Positions 28,001-36,847 of a stretch of 64,000 nucleotides of DNA are shown piece after piece. The position numbers were made by a program, and so were the translations under genes. Source of the stretch: Umezawaea beigongshangensis (GTDB lineage: Bacteria; Actinomycetota; Actinomycetes; Mycobacteriales; Pseudonocardiaceae); contig NZ_JAEIOJ010000006.1 of the NCBI RefSeq assembly GCF_016464305.1, positions 124,001-188,000 on the forward strand, given 5' to 3'. Numbering within the stretch: the first letter of the stretch is position 1; each line of letters begins with the position of its first letter. The notes beneath the pieces were generated by a model. The model did not search any database. It was not told where the DNA came from and saw only the letters and a list, made by a program, of their open reading frames with translations.

Positions 28001-30512
28001 GGATCAGCTCTCCGACGCGCGCGGCGCGGGCGGTGCGCAGCGCGGTCCAGGCGGCGACGGCCACGACGAGCGCGGCGACGCCGAGGGTGGTCAGCAGCAG
28101 CGGCAGCGGGTCCGGCAGCACCGGTGACGGGTTCAGCCACGGCGCCGGGTCCAGTTCGGGCACCGCGAACCCGGTGCTGATCGCGCTGGCCGTGCCGCCC
28201 ACGGCCACCGCGACGAGCGCCAGCGCGCCCAGCTCCACCAGGTGACTGCCCAGCAGGGTCCGCCAGCGCATCCCCATCCGCGCGCTCAGCGCCCCCGACA
28301 CGGCGTTCTGCCTGCGCCGCGCCTCGATCGCCAGCAGCAGCGCCGTGGCCGCCACCACCGCGAGGACGGCGCCGACGGCGGTGACGAACCCGAACGTCCA
28401 CTCGATCATCAGGAACGGCAGGCCGTCCAGGACCGCCGTGCGGTCCTGGACGTTGGTGTAGTGCAGTCCGGCCGCCCGCAGCGGCGCGGTCAGCTCCGCG
28501 AGCGGTCGCGACGACCACAGGTGCCACGACCCGACCTGGTCGACGGCGGGCACCGAGCCCCGCGCGACCACGTAGCCGCGGGTGCCGAGCTTCGGGAACG
28601 AGTCGAGCCGCTCGCGCGGGTCGAGCGTCGGCAGGCCGGGCGGGCGGACCCCCTGCTCCGGTGTGCGGCCCAGGCGGATCGCGGGCGCCGCGTCGCCGGT
28701 GCGGGTGAGCCCCCTCAGCAGCGCCGTGAGCCGGGCCGGATCGTGCCCGCCCAGCCACGCGCCGTCGGTGAACGTCTCCGGGTCGACGACGAGCGCGGTG
28801 CTGCTGACGCCGACGAGGGTCGTCGTGCCGCGCAGCTCCGCCGGCATCTCGACCCCGCCCCTGGCCATGTCCACGCTGACCTGCACGGTGCTGCTGGCGC
28901 CGACGAACGTCCCGGACTTCTCGGTGAGCGCGGCTCCCTGCGCGTTCGCCACGCTCGTGCCCACGGCGATCGTGCCGATGGCGAGCGCACCGACCAGCAG
29001 CACGCCCGTCGCGGGTCCGGCCGTCGCCGCGAGCCGCCGCAGCGCGAGCTGCGCCGCCGGGGCGCGCCACAGGTCCGCCCGGTGCGACAGGCGCAGCGCG
29101 ATCCGCACGAGGCGTGCGGCCACGAGTGCCGTGGTCAGCACCACCAGCAGCGGGAACGCCAGTGCCGCGGCGTCGATCCGCGGCAGGGAGGCGAGCTTCT
29201 GGTCCGTGCCGAGGCCGCTGGCCAGCAGACGCCGCCACGCCAGCCACGCCAGCGCCGCGGTGGCCAGCTCCCACGGCACCGCGGCCAGCACGCGCCGGGC
29301 GCGGCTGCGCGCGGCCTCCGGCGCCGACTGGAACTCCCGGTGCGTGTGCGCCGTCGCGACCAGCACCACGACCAGCGTGCTCCCGGCGATCACGCCCAGC
29401 ACCGCCAGCGCCGCGGTGGCGGTCACCCCCTCCTCCAGCGCCGAGGACGGCGAGTACACCGGCAGCAGCGCCCGTGCCGCGCCCAGGCCCAGCACGCCGC
29501 CGAGGACGAGCGGCAGGCCCAGCTCCAGCACGGCCCGCCCGCCGAGGGCGAGCGGGCCGGAGCCGCGGCACCACAGCATCCGCAGCTCGGTGTGGCGGCG
29601 CTGCGCCCACTGCACGGTGACGGTGCCGAGCCCGGCCAGGCCGACGAGGAGGCTGATCAGCGTGAGCGGCAGGATCGCCGACCGCACGTTGGCGGCCGTC
29701 TGCCGGGCCGCGGAGATCGGACCGGCCAGGTAGGAGCCCCTGGTCAGCCGTCCGTCGCGCACCTGCGCGGTGATCCGGTCCAGGAGGGCCTCGCCGCCGG
29801 TGAGCAGCGCCTCGGCCTCGTCCACGGTCTGCGGGACGCGGTCCGCGGGGAAGCGCAGCGTGAGGCTCGCCGACCCGGCGAGCCTCTCCGGGAGCTGCTG
29901 GAACGACTCGGCCGACGGCAGCCAGATCACCGACGCCACCTCGCCGTCGCCGACGAGCGGGTTGCGCACGACGGTGGTCCGCTCCGAGCACCACCACGGG
30001 TCGACCGGATCGTTCAGGTCGGCGTAGATCGCGGTGACGGGCGGCAGCTCGCCGTTCTCCCCGCGGTCGCCGAGCCGCACGCCGGCGGTCCTCGCGATGC
30101 TCTCCGGCACCCACAGACCGTCCCGGCCGCCGCCCTCCAGCACGGTGAGGTGGTCGGTGGCGCCCTCGCGGTGGCCGAAGCGCGCCCACGTGGCGCGACC
30201 GGCGTAGTCGGGCCGCACGATCGCGGTGTACAGCGCGGGCAGCACGGCCCGCCCGCCGGACTCGGCGCGCGCGACGTCCACGGCGCGCTGCGCGCTCGCG
30301 GCGGTGAACCCCTCGCCGTCGAGCACCGGGTGCGCGCTCTGCTCGCACAGGCGTCCCTCCTGGTGGACCACGGCGGCGCTGCCGGAGGCGGAGGAGTGCA
30401 TCACGGCGGCGGCGACCACGAAGCTCAGCAGCAGCGTCGTGGCCGCGCTGACCAGCAGCGTCAACGGACTGGACAGGGCCGCGCGGGGAGCGGCTCTCCA
30501 GGGGATCTGCAC
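27993..30512 (-). CDS. FtsX-type ABC permease (839 aa)
   Basis: First gene of the operon. An N-terminal helix (about 14-38) precedes a large outside domain; helix groups lie around 225-420 and 470-520, a second outside domain follows and a last helix group ends near 830. This duplicated layout allows a single polypeptide to serve both halves of the transporter, matching the two ATPases. The substrate is unknown. The GTG start has no ribosome site; TATAGC at 30521-30526 (minus) is 8 nt upstream, a possible leaderless -10. Confidence 0.9.
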   Translation of the reverse strand: MQIPWRAAPRAALSSPLTLLVSAATTLLLSFVVAAAVMHSSASGSAAVVHQEGRLCEQSAHPVLDGEGFTAASAQRAVDVARAESGGRAVLPALYTAIVRPDYAGRATWARFGHREGATDHLTVLEGGGRDGLWVPESIARTAGVRLGDRGENGELPPVTAIYADLNDPVDPWWCSERTTVVRNPLVGDGEVASVIWLPSAESFQQLPERLAGSASLTLRFPADRVPQTVDEAEALLTGGEALLDRITAQVRDGRLTRGSYLAGPISAARQTAANVRSAILPLTLISLLVGLAGLGTVTVQWAQRRHTELRMLWCRGSGPLALGGRAVLELGLPLVLGGVLGLGAARALLPVYSPSSALEEGVTATAALAVLGVIAGSTLVVVLVATAHTHREFQSAPEAARSRARRVLAAVPWELATAALAWLAWRRLLASGLGTDQKLASLPRIDAAALAFPLLVVLTTALVAARLVRIALRLSHRADLWRAPAAQLALRRLAATAGPATGVLLVGALAIGTIAVGTSVANAQGAALTEKSGTFVGASSTVQVSVDMARGGVEMPAELRGTTTLVGVSSTALVVDPETFTDGAWLGGHDPARLTALLRGLTRTGDAAPAIRLGRTPEQGVRPPGLPTLDPRERLDSFPKLGTRGYVVARGSVPAVDQVGSWHLWSSRPLAELTAPLRAAGLHYTNVQDRTAVLDGLPFLMIEWTFGFVTAVGAVLAVVAATALLLAIEARRRQNAVSGALSARMGMRWRTLLGSHLVELGALALVAVAVGGTASAISTGFAVPELDPAPWLNPSPVLPDPLPLLLTTLGVAALVVAVAAWTALRTARAARVGELIRG

Positions 30513-30713
30513 GACCGCACGCTATACGGCGGCACGTGCGCCCGGACCGATCTCGACCGGAAGGTGACGTTCTTTCCGGTCTCGGGGTTCTGCACGTTCA
30601 CCCGGAGGTGTTCACCCGGACCCCGGTGGCCTCGGCATCGGCGTCCCGCTCGGTGTGCCGCCCCGCTCGGCGCGACGATCCGGCCGCAGGGGCCCGCGAC
30701 GGCCGCGCCCTCG

Positions 30714-30719
30714 TAGGAT
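30714..30719 (+). promoter_or_regulatory. Candidate -10 element of 238-residue gene
   Basis: TAGGAT lies 35 nt before the chosen GTG; a short leader would contain the GGGGGG-type ribosome site. Confidence 0.35.
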
Positions 30720-30754
30720 CGGGTGGCGAGGAGTGGGCGACCCGGGGGGCTCGC

Positions 30755-31471
30755 GTGGAGATGCGCACAGATCTGAAGAGTCCGGCGCTCGTGCACCTGT
30801 GCCGGGCGCTCGCGGGGCGGCCGCTGGACGAGATCGGCGACGAGGACCTGTACGGCCACCTCGTGCACGCGCTGCGGCAGCAGCACGCGGGCGGGTACTT
30901 CGAGGCGCAGCGGGCTCCCGAGCTGGACGGCCTCGCCGACGCCGTGCTCGCCCGCCTGGTGCGCGGCTGGTTCACCAACCCCGCGCTGCGCTCGCCGCAG
31001 GCGTGGTTCACCGACGACCCGCTGATCCGGCCGTTCCGCGCCGGGGACGGCTCGCTCGGGTCCGTGCTGGGGGAGAAGCCCGCGCACGCGCTGTGGACGT
31101 CGTCGTTCCTGCCCAGCGGGCTCAGCGCCTGGGAGTGGGGCGAGCGCGCCGAGTTCGGTCCCGGCCGCCGCCTGCACGCGCTGCACTTCACCGAGGCGAG
31201 CGCGGTCGTGTTCACGATCGACTCGGCGCGCGACCACGCCGACCTGGTCACCCGCTACCCGCGCCCGGCGCCGGGTGGCCTCGCGCACGTCGCGTGGTCC
31301 GACGTCGCCCGCGACTTCCACGCCGTGCGGCTCACCGCGCGCGGGCTCGTCCTGGCCGAGCACGTGGACGTGGCGACGCCGCACGGGATCGCGCGGCTGC
31401 GCGGCTGGGACAGCGAGTCGACGGCCTGGCTGTCACCGCCGCCCGACGCGCACGTCGTCCCCGTCGACTAG
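30755..31471 (+). CDS. Hypothetical protein, 238 residues
   Basis: I do not recognise this protein. It is soluble in appearance, rich in Trp, His and Ala, with an N-terminal helical part (LKSPALVHLCRALAG, DEDLYGHLVHALRQQHA) and a C-terminal part of likely beta strands (LHALHFTEASAVVFTID, VRLTARGLVLAEHVDV). Codon use is like the neighbours. Start GTG 30755 (VEMRTDLKS) is preferred because of the upstream G-rich site; the ATG two codons later is equally possible. It is followed after 90 nt by the DUF6204 gene. Confidence 0.7.
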   Translation: MEMRTDLKSPALVHLCRALAGRPLDEIGDEDLYGHLVHALRQQHAGGYFEAQRAPELDGLADAVLARLVRGWFTNPALRSPQAWFTDDPLIRPFRAGDGSLGSVLGEKPAHALWTSSFLPSGLSAWEWGERAEFGPGRRLHALHFTEASAVVFTIDSARDHADLVTRYPRPAPGGLAHVAWSDVARDFHAVRLTARGLVLAEHVDVATPHGIARLRGWDSESTAWLSPPPDAHVVPVD

Positions 31472-31561
31472 CGATATTCGGGTGCGGTCCCGCGGTGCCG
31501 TCGGCTACTGATGTGTCCGCGACCGCGCGAGGAACGACCCGCGCGGGTGAGGAGTGGACCG

Positions 31562-31888
31562 ATGGGCGAGCAGGACGACGTGTACCGGGTGATCGTGCGG
31601 GGCAGGTTCGACGGCCTCGACGACGGGCGCAGGGCGGCGCTGCTGGCCGTCGCGGACGAGCACGACGTGCTGACCTCGGGCACGACCGACGAGGGCACGC
31701 TCGCCTACGACCGCTCGCTGGACTTCTTCTCCTACCGGGTGCGGCTGACGGCGCGCGACGAGCGGGCGGCGCAGGACGCGGCGCTGCGCCGGGCCGGTGC
31801 GGCGCTGGACGTCCTGGGCGCCGACTACCGCGGCCTGAAGGCGGTCGCGACCAACGCCTCCGCCATCCGCGTCCGCCGCAAGCGCTGA
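31562..31888 (+). CDS. DUF6204 family protein
   Basis: A 108-residue protein beginning YRVIVRGRFDGLDDGRRAALLA and containing DEHDVLTSGTTDEGTLAYDR and FFSYRVRL, which I recognise as an actinobacterial family of unknown function. It looks like a small alpha-beta fold. GAGGAG precedes the ATG. Its stop codon is inside the left arm of a terminator. Confidence 0.75.
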   Translation: MGEQDDVYRVIVRGRFDGLDDGRRAALLAVADEHDVLTSGTTDEGTLAYDRSLDFFSYRVRLTARDERAAQDAALRRAGAALDVLGADYRGLKAVATNASAIRVRRKR

Positions 31889-31916
31889 CGGGGTAACCGG
31901 CCACCCCGTCAGCGCT
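31881..31916. terminator. Bidirectional terminator
   Basis: A perfect 14-bp stem (AGCGCTGACGGGGT and complement) with an 8-nt loop between convergent DUF6204 and Ddn-like genes. Confidence 0.8.
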
Positions 31917-31921
31917 CGTGA

Positions 31922-32362
31922 TCAGGAGGCGACGGGCTCCAGCACGAAGACCGGGATCTCGCGGTCGGTCTTGCGCTGGTAGTCGGCGTAGTCCGGGTAC
32001 GCGGCCACGGCGCGCTCCCACCAGACGGCCTTCTCGTCGCCGGTGACCTCCCGCGCGACGTAGTCCTTGCGGACCGGGCCGTCCTGGAGCTCGACCCTCG
32101 GCTCACCGCGCACGTTGTGATACCAGACGGGGTGCTTCGGCGCACCGCCCATCGAGGCGACGACGGCGTAGCTGCCCTCGTGCTCGACGCGCATCAGCGG
32201 CGACTTGCGGATCTTGCCCGACCTGTTTCCCCTCGTGGTCAGCACGATCACGGGCATGCCGCCCAAGGTCGTGCCCTCCGTGCCGCCGGAGCTCTCGTAC
32301 AGCTCGACCTGGTTGCGCACCCACTCCTCGGGACTGGGCTCGTACTCGCCGCTCAGTGGCAT
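31922..32362 (-). CDS. F420-dependent Ddn-like nitroreductase
   Basis: A 146-residue deazaflavin-dependent oxidoreductase. [28 protein letters not shown] holds the phosphate-binding Lys/Arg residues, and [15 protein letters not shown] is the family block next to the F420 site. Relatives such as Ddn reduce quinones or nitro drugs with reduced F420. Substrate unknown. Single-gene unit, probably with its own promoter upstream near 32370. Confidence 0.9.
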   Translation of the reverse strand: MPLSGEYEPSPEEWVRNQVELYESSGGTEGTTLGGMPVIVLTTRGNRSGKIRKSPLMRVEHEGSYAVVASMGGAPKHPVWYHNVRGEPRVELQDGPVRKDYVAREVTGDEKAVWWERAVAAYPDYADYQRKTDREIPVFVLEPVAS

Positions 32363-32387
32363 ACCGCTGATCCTCTCCGCACCGTCG

Positions 32388-32414
32388 GAGGCGCACCCGT
32401 GATCGGTGCGCCTC
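32388..32414 (-). terminator. Terminator after small membrane gene
   Basis: A 10-bp perfect stem (GAGGCGCACC and complement) with a 7-nt loop, 20 nt downstream of the minus-strand membrane gene. Confidence 0.6.
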
Positions 32415-32434
32415 TCGGCGAAACAGCGCGGGGG

Positions 32435-32794
32435 TCAGCGGGATTCCCGTGCGGCCGGACGAGTGCGTCCCCACGGCTTGACCACGGACAGCGCCGTGCA
32501 GGCGAGGTACGTCGCCGGCGACACCGACGACGCCACGACCAGCCCCGACGCCTCGCCGCCGAGATCGGCGAGCCGGTCGGCGGGCGTGGCCGCGGTGAGC
32601 GCCGCCGCTGCGCGGACGCCCGGCAGCAGCGCGAACGGCGTGAGCACGAGGGCGGTCGACGTGAGGACGAGCTTCACGACCACCCACCGGTGCCGCAGCA
32701 GCCCCCACGGCGTCCACGCCGCCAGCGCGAGGCCGGTCGCGAACGCGCTGACCGCCACCGGCAGGAGCAGCGCGTCGCCGAGCAGCGCCAGCAC
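32435..32794 (-). CDS. Small integral membrane protein
   Basis: A 119-residue protein with about three membrane helices (about 2-27, 37-58, 86-105). TGLALAAWTPWGLLRHRWVVVKLVLT resembles small actinobacterial membrane proteins of unknown function. The GTG at 32794 is the only start in this open frame, although the frame stays open upstream for 90 bases with no hydrophobic residues. No function assigned. Confidence 0.65.
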   Translation of the reverse strand: MLALLGDALLLPVAVSAFATGLALAAWTPWGLLRHRWVVVKLVLTSTALVLTPFALLPGVRAAAALTAATPADRLADLGGEASGLVVASSVSPATYLACTALSVVKPWGRTRPAARESR

Positions 32795-32894
32795 GAGGTG
32801 GACCGCGTGCTGGACGCGCGGACCCGTCGTGCCGGCCGCGGCTCGTCCGGCTGCGCTCCCCGACGCAGCCCGGCCGGGAACCGATCACCGGTGC

Positions 32895-32900
32895 TACGGT
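32895..32900 (+). promoter_or_regulatory. -10 element of 65-residue gene (leaderless)
   Basis: TACGGT ends 6 nt before the GTG at 32907. Confidence 0.6.
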
Positions 32901-32906
32901 CCCGGC

Positions 32907-33104
32907 GTGCCCACGTCGCAGAAGGTCCTCCTGGCCGGAGTCGGGATCGGTGTGCTCGCCGTCGTCGTCGGACTGATCGGCGCGGGGAACTCCGTCGACG
33001 CCAACATCGGTGCGGGGCTGCTCGTCTTCGCAGGCACCGGTGTCGCGGCGCTGTCCGCTCTGGGGTGGATCGTCGCTGTCGTCGTGCAGCGCGCCAAGCG
33101 CTGA
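32907..33104 (+). CDS. Small two-helix membrane protein
   Basis: A 65-residue protein: basic start MPTSQK, helix about 7-26 (VLLAGVGIGVLAVVVGLIGA), short loop with two Asn/Asp pairs, helix about 36-58 and basic end QRAKR. No family recognised. The leaderless promoter with ideal spacing and a hairpin after the stop support a real small gene. Confidence 0.65.
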   Translation: MPTSQKVLLAGVGIGVLAVVVGLIGAGNSVDANIGAGLLVFAGTGVAALSALGWIVAVVVQRAKR

Positions 33105-33114
33105 CACAGATCGT

Positions 33115-33149
33115 CGTCACACCGGGGAAGATCCCCCGTTCGTGTGACG
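33115..33149. terminator. Imperfect hairpin after 65-residue gene
   Basis: CGTCACAC pairs with GTGTGACG and an inner CGGGG pairs with CCCCG. It lies between a small gene and the MFS gene, so it could be a terminator or an operator for the transporter. Confidence 0.5.
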
Positions 33150-33243
33150 TTGTTCCGCGGTGACGCGGGACGCCGCCGTCGGCACCGTCCGGCGAGGGGC
33201 GTTCCGACGACGCGAGAGCGCGACTGCGCGGAACGGGGTCCTG

Positions 33244-34629
33244 ATGGCGGTGTCCGGTACCGGACGTCTCGACGGCGACGTGCTGACGAGGGAGAGCGCA
33301 GGAGCACCCCCGTCGCGCGACGGGGGCGCGGCACGGGCGGGGCTGCTGCTCGGCGTCCTGTACGGGCTGGCGGGCTCCGGCGCGTCCGCGGCGGCCGTGG
33401 CGCTTCCCGCGCTCGGGGTCGACCTGGACGTGGCGGGCACGACGACCGCGTGGGTGCTGTCGGGCTACGTGCTCACGCTGGCCGTGACCACCGCCGTGCA
33501 CGGCAGGCTCGCCGACGTGGTCGGCGTCCGCGCTCCCGTGGTGGCGGGCGTGGTGATCATGGCGGTCGGCTCGGCGGTGTCCGCGCTGGCGTCGTCCTTC
33601 CCGCTGCTCCTCGCCGGCCGGGTGGTGCAGGGCGTCGGGGCCGCGGCGATCCCGGTGCTGGCCACGGCGCTGCTCAGCGCTCGCTACGAGGGCGCGGCGC
33701 GGGCCGGCGCGCTCGGGCGGCTGGCCGGGGTGGCCGGTGCGTTCGGCGCGCTGGGACCGTTCCTCGGCGGTGCGCTCGCGCTGGCCGGCACGTGGCGGCT
33801 GACGATGGCGCTGCCGGTGCTGGGCCTGCTGTTCCTGCCGCTGCTGTGGCGGCTCGCGCCGAGGACCGGTTCGGGCGGGACGTTCGACGGCCTCGGGGCC
33901 GTGCTGGTGGCGTCGACCGCGGCCGGGCTGGTGCTGCTGGTGCAGTCGCCCTCGGCGGGACCCGTCGTCGCGGTGGTCGGCGCCGTGCTGCTCCTGCTGG
34001 GCGTGCCCCTGGTGCTGCGGCACGTGCGGCGGCGTCCCGACGGGTTCCTGCCCCGCCCGGTGGCCACGTCGAGGGTCCTGATCACGTCCGCTGTCGCGGC
34101 GGCCGCGGTCCCGCTGACCTGGTTCGGGACGCTCGTGGCCGTCCCCGCGGTGCTCGCGCAGCGCGGCTGGTCGCCGCTGGCCATCGGCGCCCTGCTGGTC
34201 CCGAGCGCGGTGGTCGGCCTGCTCGCCGCCCGCGTGGTGGGCCGCGTGCTCACGCGGCTGGGCGCGCCGAGGACGCTGGCGACCGCCGCGGCCCTGTCCG
34301 CGGTGTCCTCGCTGGTGGCCGCGCTCGGCGTGGTGGTGCCGAACCACGTCGTGGCCGCGGTGCTGCTGGGCGCCGGGGTGTGCGTGGTGGCGGTGGCCTT
34401 CGCCTTCGGCCAGCCCGCGATGATCGCCGCGGCCGGGAACGCCGTCGCGCCGGAGCAGCGCGGTGCGGCACTGGGAGTCGCGACGCTGGTCTTCCTGGTC
34501 GGCGGCGGTACCGGCTCGGCCGTCATGGGCGGCCTGCAGGGGCTGCTGGGACTGGGCGGGTGCCTGCTGCTGATCGCCGCGCCGTCCGTCGTCGCCGCTC
34601 TGGTCGTCCTGCGGCTGCCCCGGTCCTGA
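33244..34629 (+). CDS. MFS transporter (DHA2-like)
   Basis: A 461-residue transporter with about 12-14 membrane helices. ALPALGVDLDVAGTTTAWVLSGYVLTLAV and GRLADVVGVRAPVV contain the loop 2-3 motif (GRLAD-type) and GRVVQGVGAAAIP is the antiporter-like motif C region near helix 4-5. This points to a proton-driven drug or metabolite exporter. The ATG at 33244 places a 35-residue polar lead before helix 1; a GTG at 33160 would add 28 residues and is less likely. No regulator is adjacent. Confidence 0.88.
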   Translation: MAVSGTGRLDGDVLTRESAGAPPSRDGGAARAGLLLGVLYGLAGSGASAAAVALPALGVDLDVAGTTTAWVLSGYVLTLAVTTAVHGRLADVVGVRAPVVAGVVIMAVGSAVSALASSFPLLLAGRVVQGVGAAAIPVLATALLSARYEGAARAGALGRLAGVAGAFGALGPFLGGALALAGTWRLTMALPVLGLLFLPLLWRLAPRTGSGGTFDGLGAVLVASTAAGLVLLVQSPSAGPVVAVVGAVLLLLGVPLVLRHVRRRPDGFLPRPVATSRVLITSAVAAAAVPLTWFGTLVAVPAVLAQRGWSPLAIGALLVPSAVVGLLAARVVGRVLTRLGAPRTLATAAALSAVSSLVAALGVVVPNHVVAAVLLGAGVCVVAVAFAFGQPAMIAAAGNAVAPEQRGAALGVATLVFLVGGGTGSAVMGGLQGLLGLGGCLLLIAAPSVVAALVVLRLPRS

Positions 34630-34630
34630 C

Positions 34631-34662
34631 GCGGAGCGGGTGCGACGCCGCACCCGCTCCGC
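34631..34662 (+). terminator. Terminator after MFS gene
   Basis: A perfect 14-bp stem (GCGGAGCGGGTGCG and complement) with a 4-nt loop, starting 2 nt after the stop codon. Confidence 0.8.
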
Positions 34663-34720
34663 GGCCTCGTCCGGCCGCTCGGCGAGCGAAACCGTCGGTG
34701 CCGGCCGGACACTGGAGGTG

Positions 34721-35812
34721 ATGAACGACGACACCGCCGCCCCGGCCCGCCCCGCGCCACCGCTGCTCGCGCCCAGCCGCATCTACCTGGAGCCCGCCGC
34801 CGCGGCCCTCCCGCGCGGCCGCGCCGTGCTGGAGAGGTTCCCCGACGCCGAGCGGGTCGAGGTGGACAGCCACTGGCGCATCCCCGAGCTGCACGGCGAC
34901 GAGACCAACGTGAGCCGGTGGGTGCGCATCAAGACCGAGGCGCTGGTCCTCGGCGTGAAGAAGTCGCTGACGGCGCGTCCCAACGGCCGGTCGGCGAACT
35001 TCATCGCCCCGTCGACGGCGAACGGGTGCGCGATGGCCTGCGCCTACTGCTACGTGCCGCGCCGCAAGGGGTACTCCAACCCGATCACGGTGTTCGCGAA
35101 CATCGAGCAGATCACCGGGTACGTGTCCCGCCACATCACCCGGCAGGGGCCCAAGACCGAACCGGACCAGTGCGACGAGCACGCGTGGGTCTACGACATC
35201 GGCGAGAACTCCGACTGCTCGGTCGACGCGGCGATCAGCGACAACGTGCGCGACCTGGTCGAGCTGTTCCGCGACCGGCCGACGGCGAAGGCGTCCTTCG
35301 CGACCAAGCACGTCAACCGCGATCTGCTGGAGTGGGACCCGCGCGGCCGCACCAGGGTCCGGTTCTCCCTGATGCCCGAGCGCACCGCCAAGCTGCTGGA
35401 CATCCGCACCTCGCCGATCCGCGAGCGGCTGGCCGTGCTGGACGACTTCGTGGCCGCCGGGTACGAGGTGCACGTGAACCTGAGCCCCGTCGTCGTGCAC
35501 GACGGCTGGCTGGAGGACTGGCGCGAACTGCTGATCGCGCTCGGCGACGCCACCGACCCGGTCACCCGCGCGCAGCTCGCCGCCGAGGTGATCATGCTGA
35601 CGCACAACCGCGAGCTGCACGAGGTCAACCTGGGCTGGCACGCCAAGGCCGAGCAGGTGCTGTGGCGGCCCGACCTCCAGGAGAGCAAGCGGAGCCAGGG
35701 CGGGGGCGTCAACGTGCGCTATCGTGCCGGTCTCAAGCGCGCGCTGCTCGACGACCTGCTCGCCCTGATCGCCGAGCACGCTCCGTACCTGCGCGTTCGG
35801 TACGCCTTCTGA
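34721..35812 (+). CDS. Spore photoproduct lyase family radical SAM protein
   Basis: A 363-residue radical SAM protein. The cluster motif is NGCAMACAYCY with Cys103, Cys107 and Cys110 (C-x3-C-x2-C, as in SplB). ANFIAPSTANGC, KGYSNPITVF, YDIGENSDCSVDA and ASFATKHVN are characteristic of the SPL family copies found in non-sporulating actinomycetes. Endospore SPL reverses the thymine dimer of UV-treated spores; here the substrate is uncertain because the genus does not make endospores. GGAGG precedes the ATG. A tyrosine phosphatase gene follows. Confidence 0.87.
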   Translation: MNDDTAAPARPAPPLLAPSRIYLEPAAAALPRGRAVLERFPDAERVEVDSHWRIPELHGDETNVSRWVRIKTEALVLGVKKSLTARPNGRSANFIAPSTANGCAMACAYCYVPRRKGYSNPITVFANIEQITGYVSRHITRQGPKTEPDQCDEHAWVYDIGENSDCSVDAAISDNVRDLVELFRDRPTAKASFATKHVNRDLLEWDPRGRTRVRFSLMPERTAKLLDIRTSPIRERLAVLDDFVAAGYEVHVNLSPVVVHDGWLEDWRELLIALGDATDPVTRAQLAAEVIMLTHNRELHEVNLGWHAKAEQVLWRPDLQESKRSQGGGVNVRYRAGLKRALLDDLLALIAEHAPYLRVRYAF

Positions 35813-35850
35813 CGAGCGTGCCGACCGGGCCCGAACCGACGGGACCGCAC

Positions 35851-36297
35851 GTGACCTCGTCCTCCGCCCTGACGGGTGCCGTCCAGCTGCCCGACGGCTC
35901 CCCGGTGCGCGGCCGGGGGCTGCGCAGCCCCGCGCCCACCGGCCCGCGGCCGGAGTTCGGCCTCTACCTCGGCTCGGCTCGGCTGCGGCGCGAGCACGAC
36001 CACCTGCTGACCTGGCCGCACGAGTGGATCGACTGGCCCGACTTCCTCCTGCCGCGCGACCGCGACGACGCGATCGCGAAGATCAGGGCCCTGCACGAGC
36101 GGGCGAGCGCCGGTCTGGCGGTCGAGGTCGCCTGCGGTGGCGGGGTGGGGCGCACCGGAACCGTCGTCGCCTGCCTCGCCGTCCTGTCCGGGCTGCCGTC
36201 GCGGGAGGCGGTCGGCTGGGCGCGGGCGAACCACCACCGCCGGGCGGTCGAGACGCCGTGGCAGCGCCGCTGGGTGGAGAAGTTCCCCGCCGCCTGA
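35851..36297 (+). CDS. Protein-tyrosine phosphatase family protein
   Basis: A 148-residue protein with the C-x5-R loop CGGGVGRTG (Cys95 nucleophile), a WIDWPDFLLPRDRDDA segment that supplies the general acid region, and a C-terminal ETPWQRRWVEKF. This small actinobacterial phosphatase group has no defined substrate. GTG 35851 is chosen because family N-termini begin about ten residues before LPDG; a GTG at 35818 is an alternative closer to the upstream gene. Likely co-transcribed with it. Confidence 0.82.
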   Translation: MTSSSALTGAVQLPDGSPVRGRGLRSPAPTGPRPEFGLYLGSARLRREHDHLLTWPHEWIDWPDFLLPRDRDDAIAKIRALHERASAGLAVEVACGGGVGRTGTVVACLAVLSGLPSREAVGWARANHHRRAVETPWQRRWVEKFPAA

Positions 36298-36460
36298 GCC
36301 GGACGGCTCTCCGCGTCCCCCGGACGAACCCGCTCGAACCACCGGGCCGCCGCGAGCGTCGCGACGGATCGTCGTCGACGTGGTGGAGGTCCGGGGTTCG
36401 CCGAGTGCGTCCGCCCGAGCGGTGGCGGAGCACCCCCGGCCAGGACTCGCCCGACCCTCC

Positions 36461-36847
36461 CTAGGGAGCGACGCGGTCGTGCACGGTGATCTCGACGCGG
36501 TCGGGGTAGAAGGCGGCGTGCCCGGCGATCTCCGCGACGGCCGGGTGCGGTGCGGGGTAGGTCCACACCGCGTCGCCGATCTCCGCGCCGTCCCCGGTGA
36601 CGAGGTCGTAGTAGGAGCAGGTGCCCTTGTAGGGGCAGTACGTGGTGGTCTCGGAGGGCCTGAGCACGGCGGGATCGACGTCGGCCAGCGGAACGTACTG
36701 AGCCGCGGGGTACGAGGACTCGCGCAGCGTGAGCGCCGCCGTCGTGTCGGCGATCACGCGCCCGCCGAGCCGCACCACGACCCGCGCCGCGGTCGGCTCG
36801 ATCGTGATGGGGTGGTCCGGTCCTGGGATCTTGACGTCCATCTGCAT
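36461..36847 (-). CDS. DUF427 domain protein
   Basis: A 128-residue single-domain protein. The family pattern is clear: RVVVRLGGRVIADTTAAL, ESSYPAAQYVPLADVD, TTTYCPYKGTCSYYDL and AVWTYPAPHPAVAEIAGHAAFYPDRVEI. Function of DUF427 is unknown; a beta-tent fold with small-molecule role has been suggested. Ends on a TAG within a 12-bp palindrome (CTCCCTAGGGAG). Confidence 0.9.
   Translation of the reverse strand: MQMDVKIPGPDHPITIEPTAARVVVRLGGRVIADTTAALTLRESSYPAAQYVPLADVDPAVLRPSETTTYCPYKGTCSYYDLVTGDGAEIGDAVWTYPAPHPAVAEIAGHAAFYPDRVEITVHDRVAP

Noticed and set aside
36457-36468. CTCCCTAGGGAG palindrome at the end of DUF427 as a phage attachment or restriction-avoidance site
   Set aside because: It is short and includes the stop codon; no integrase or direct repeat is near.
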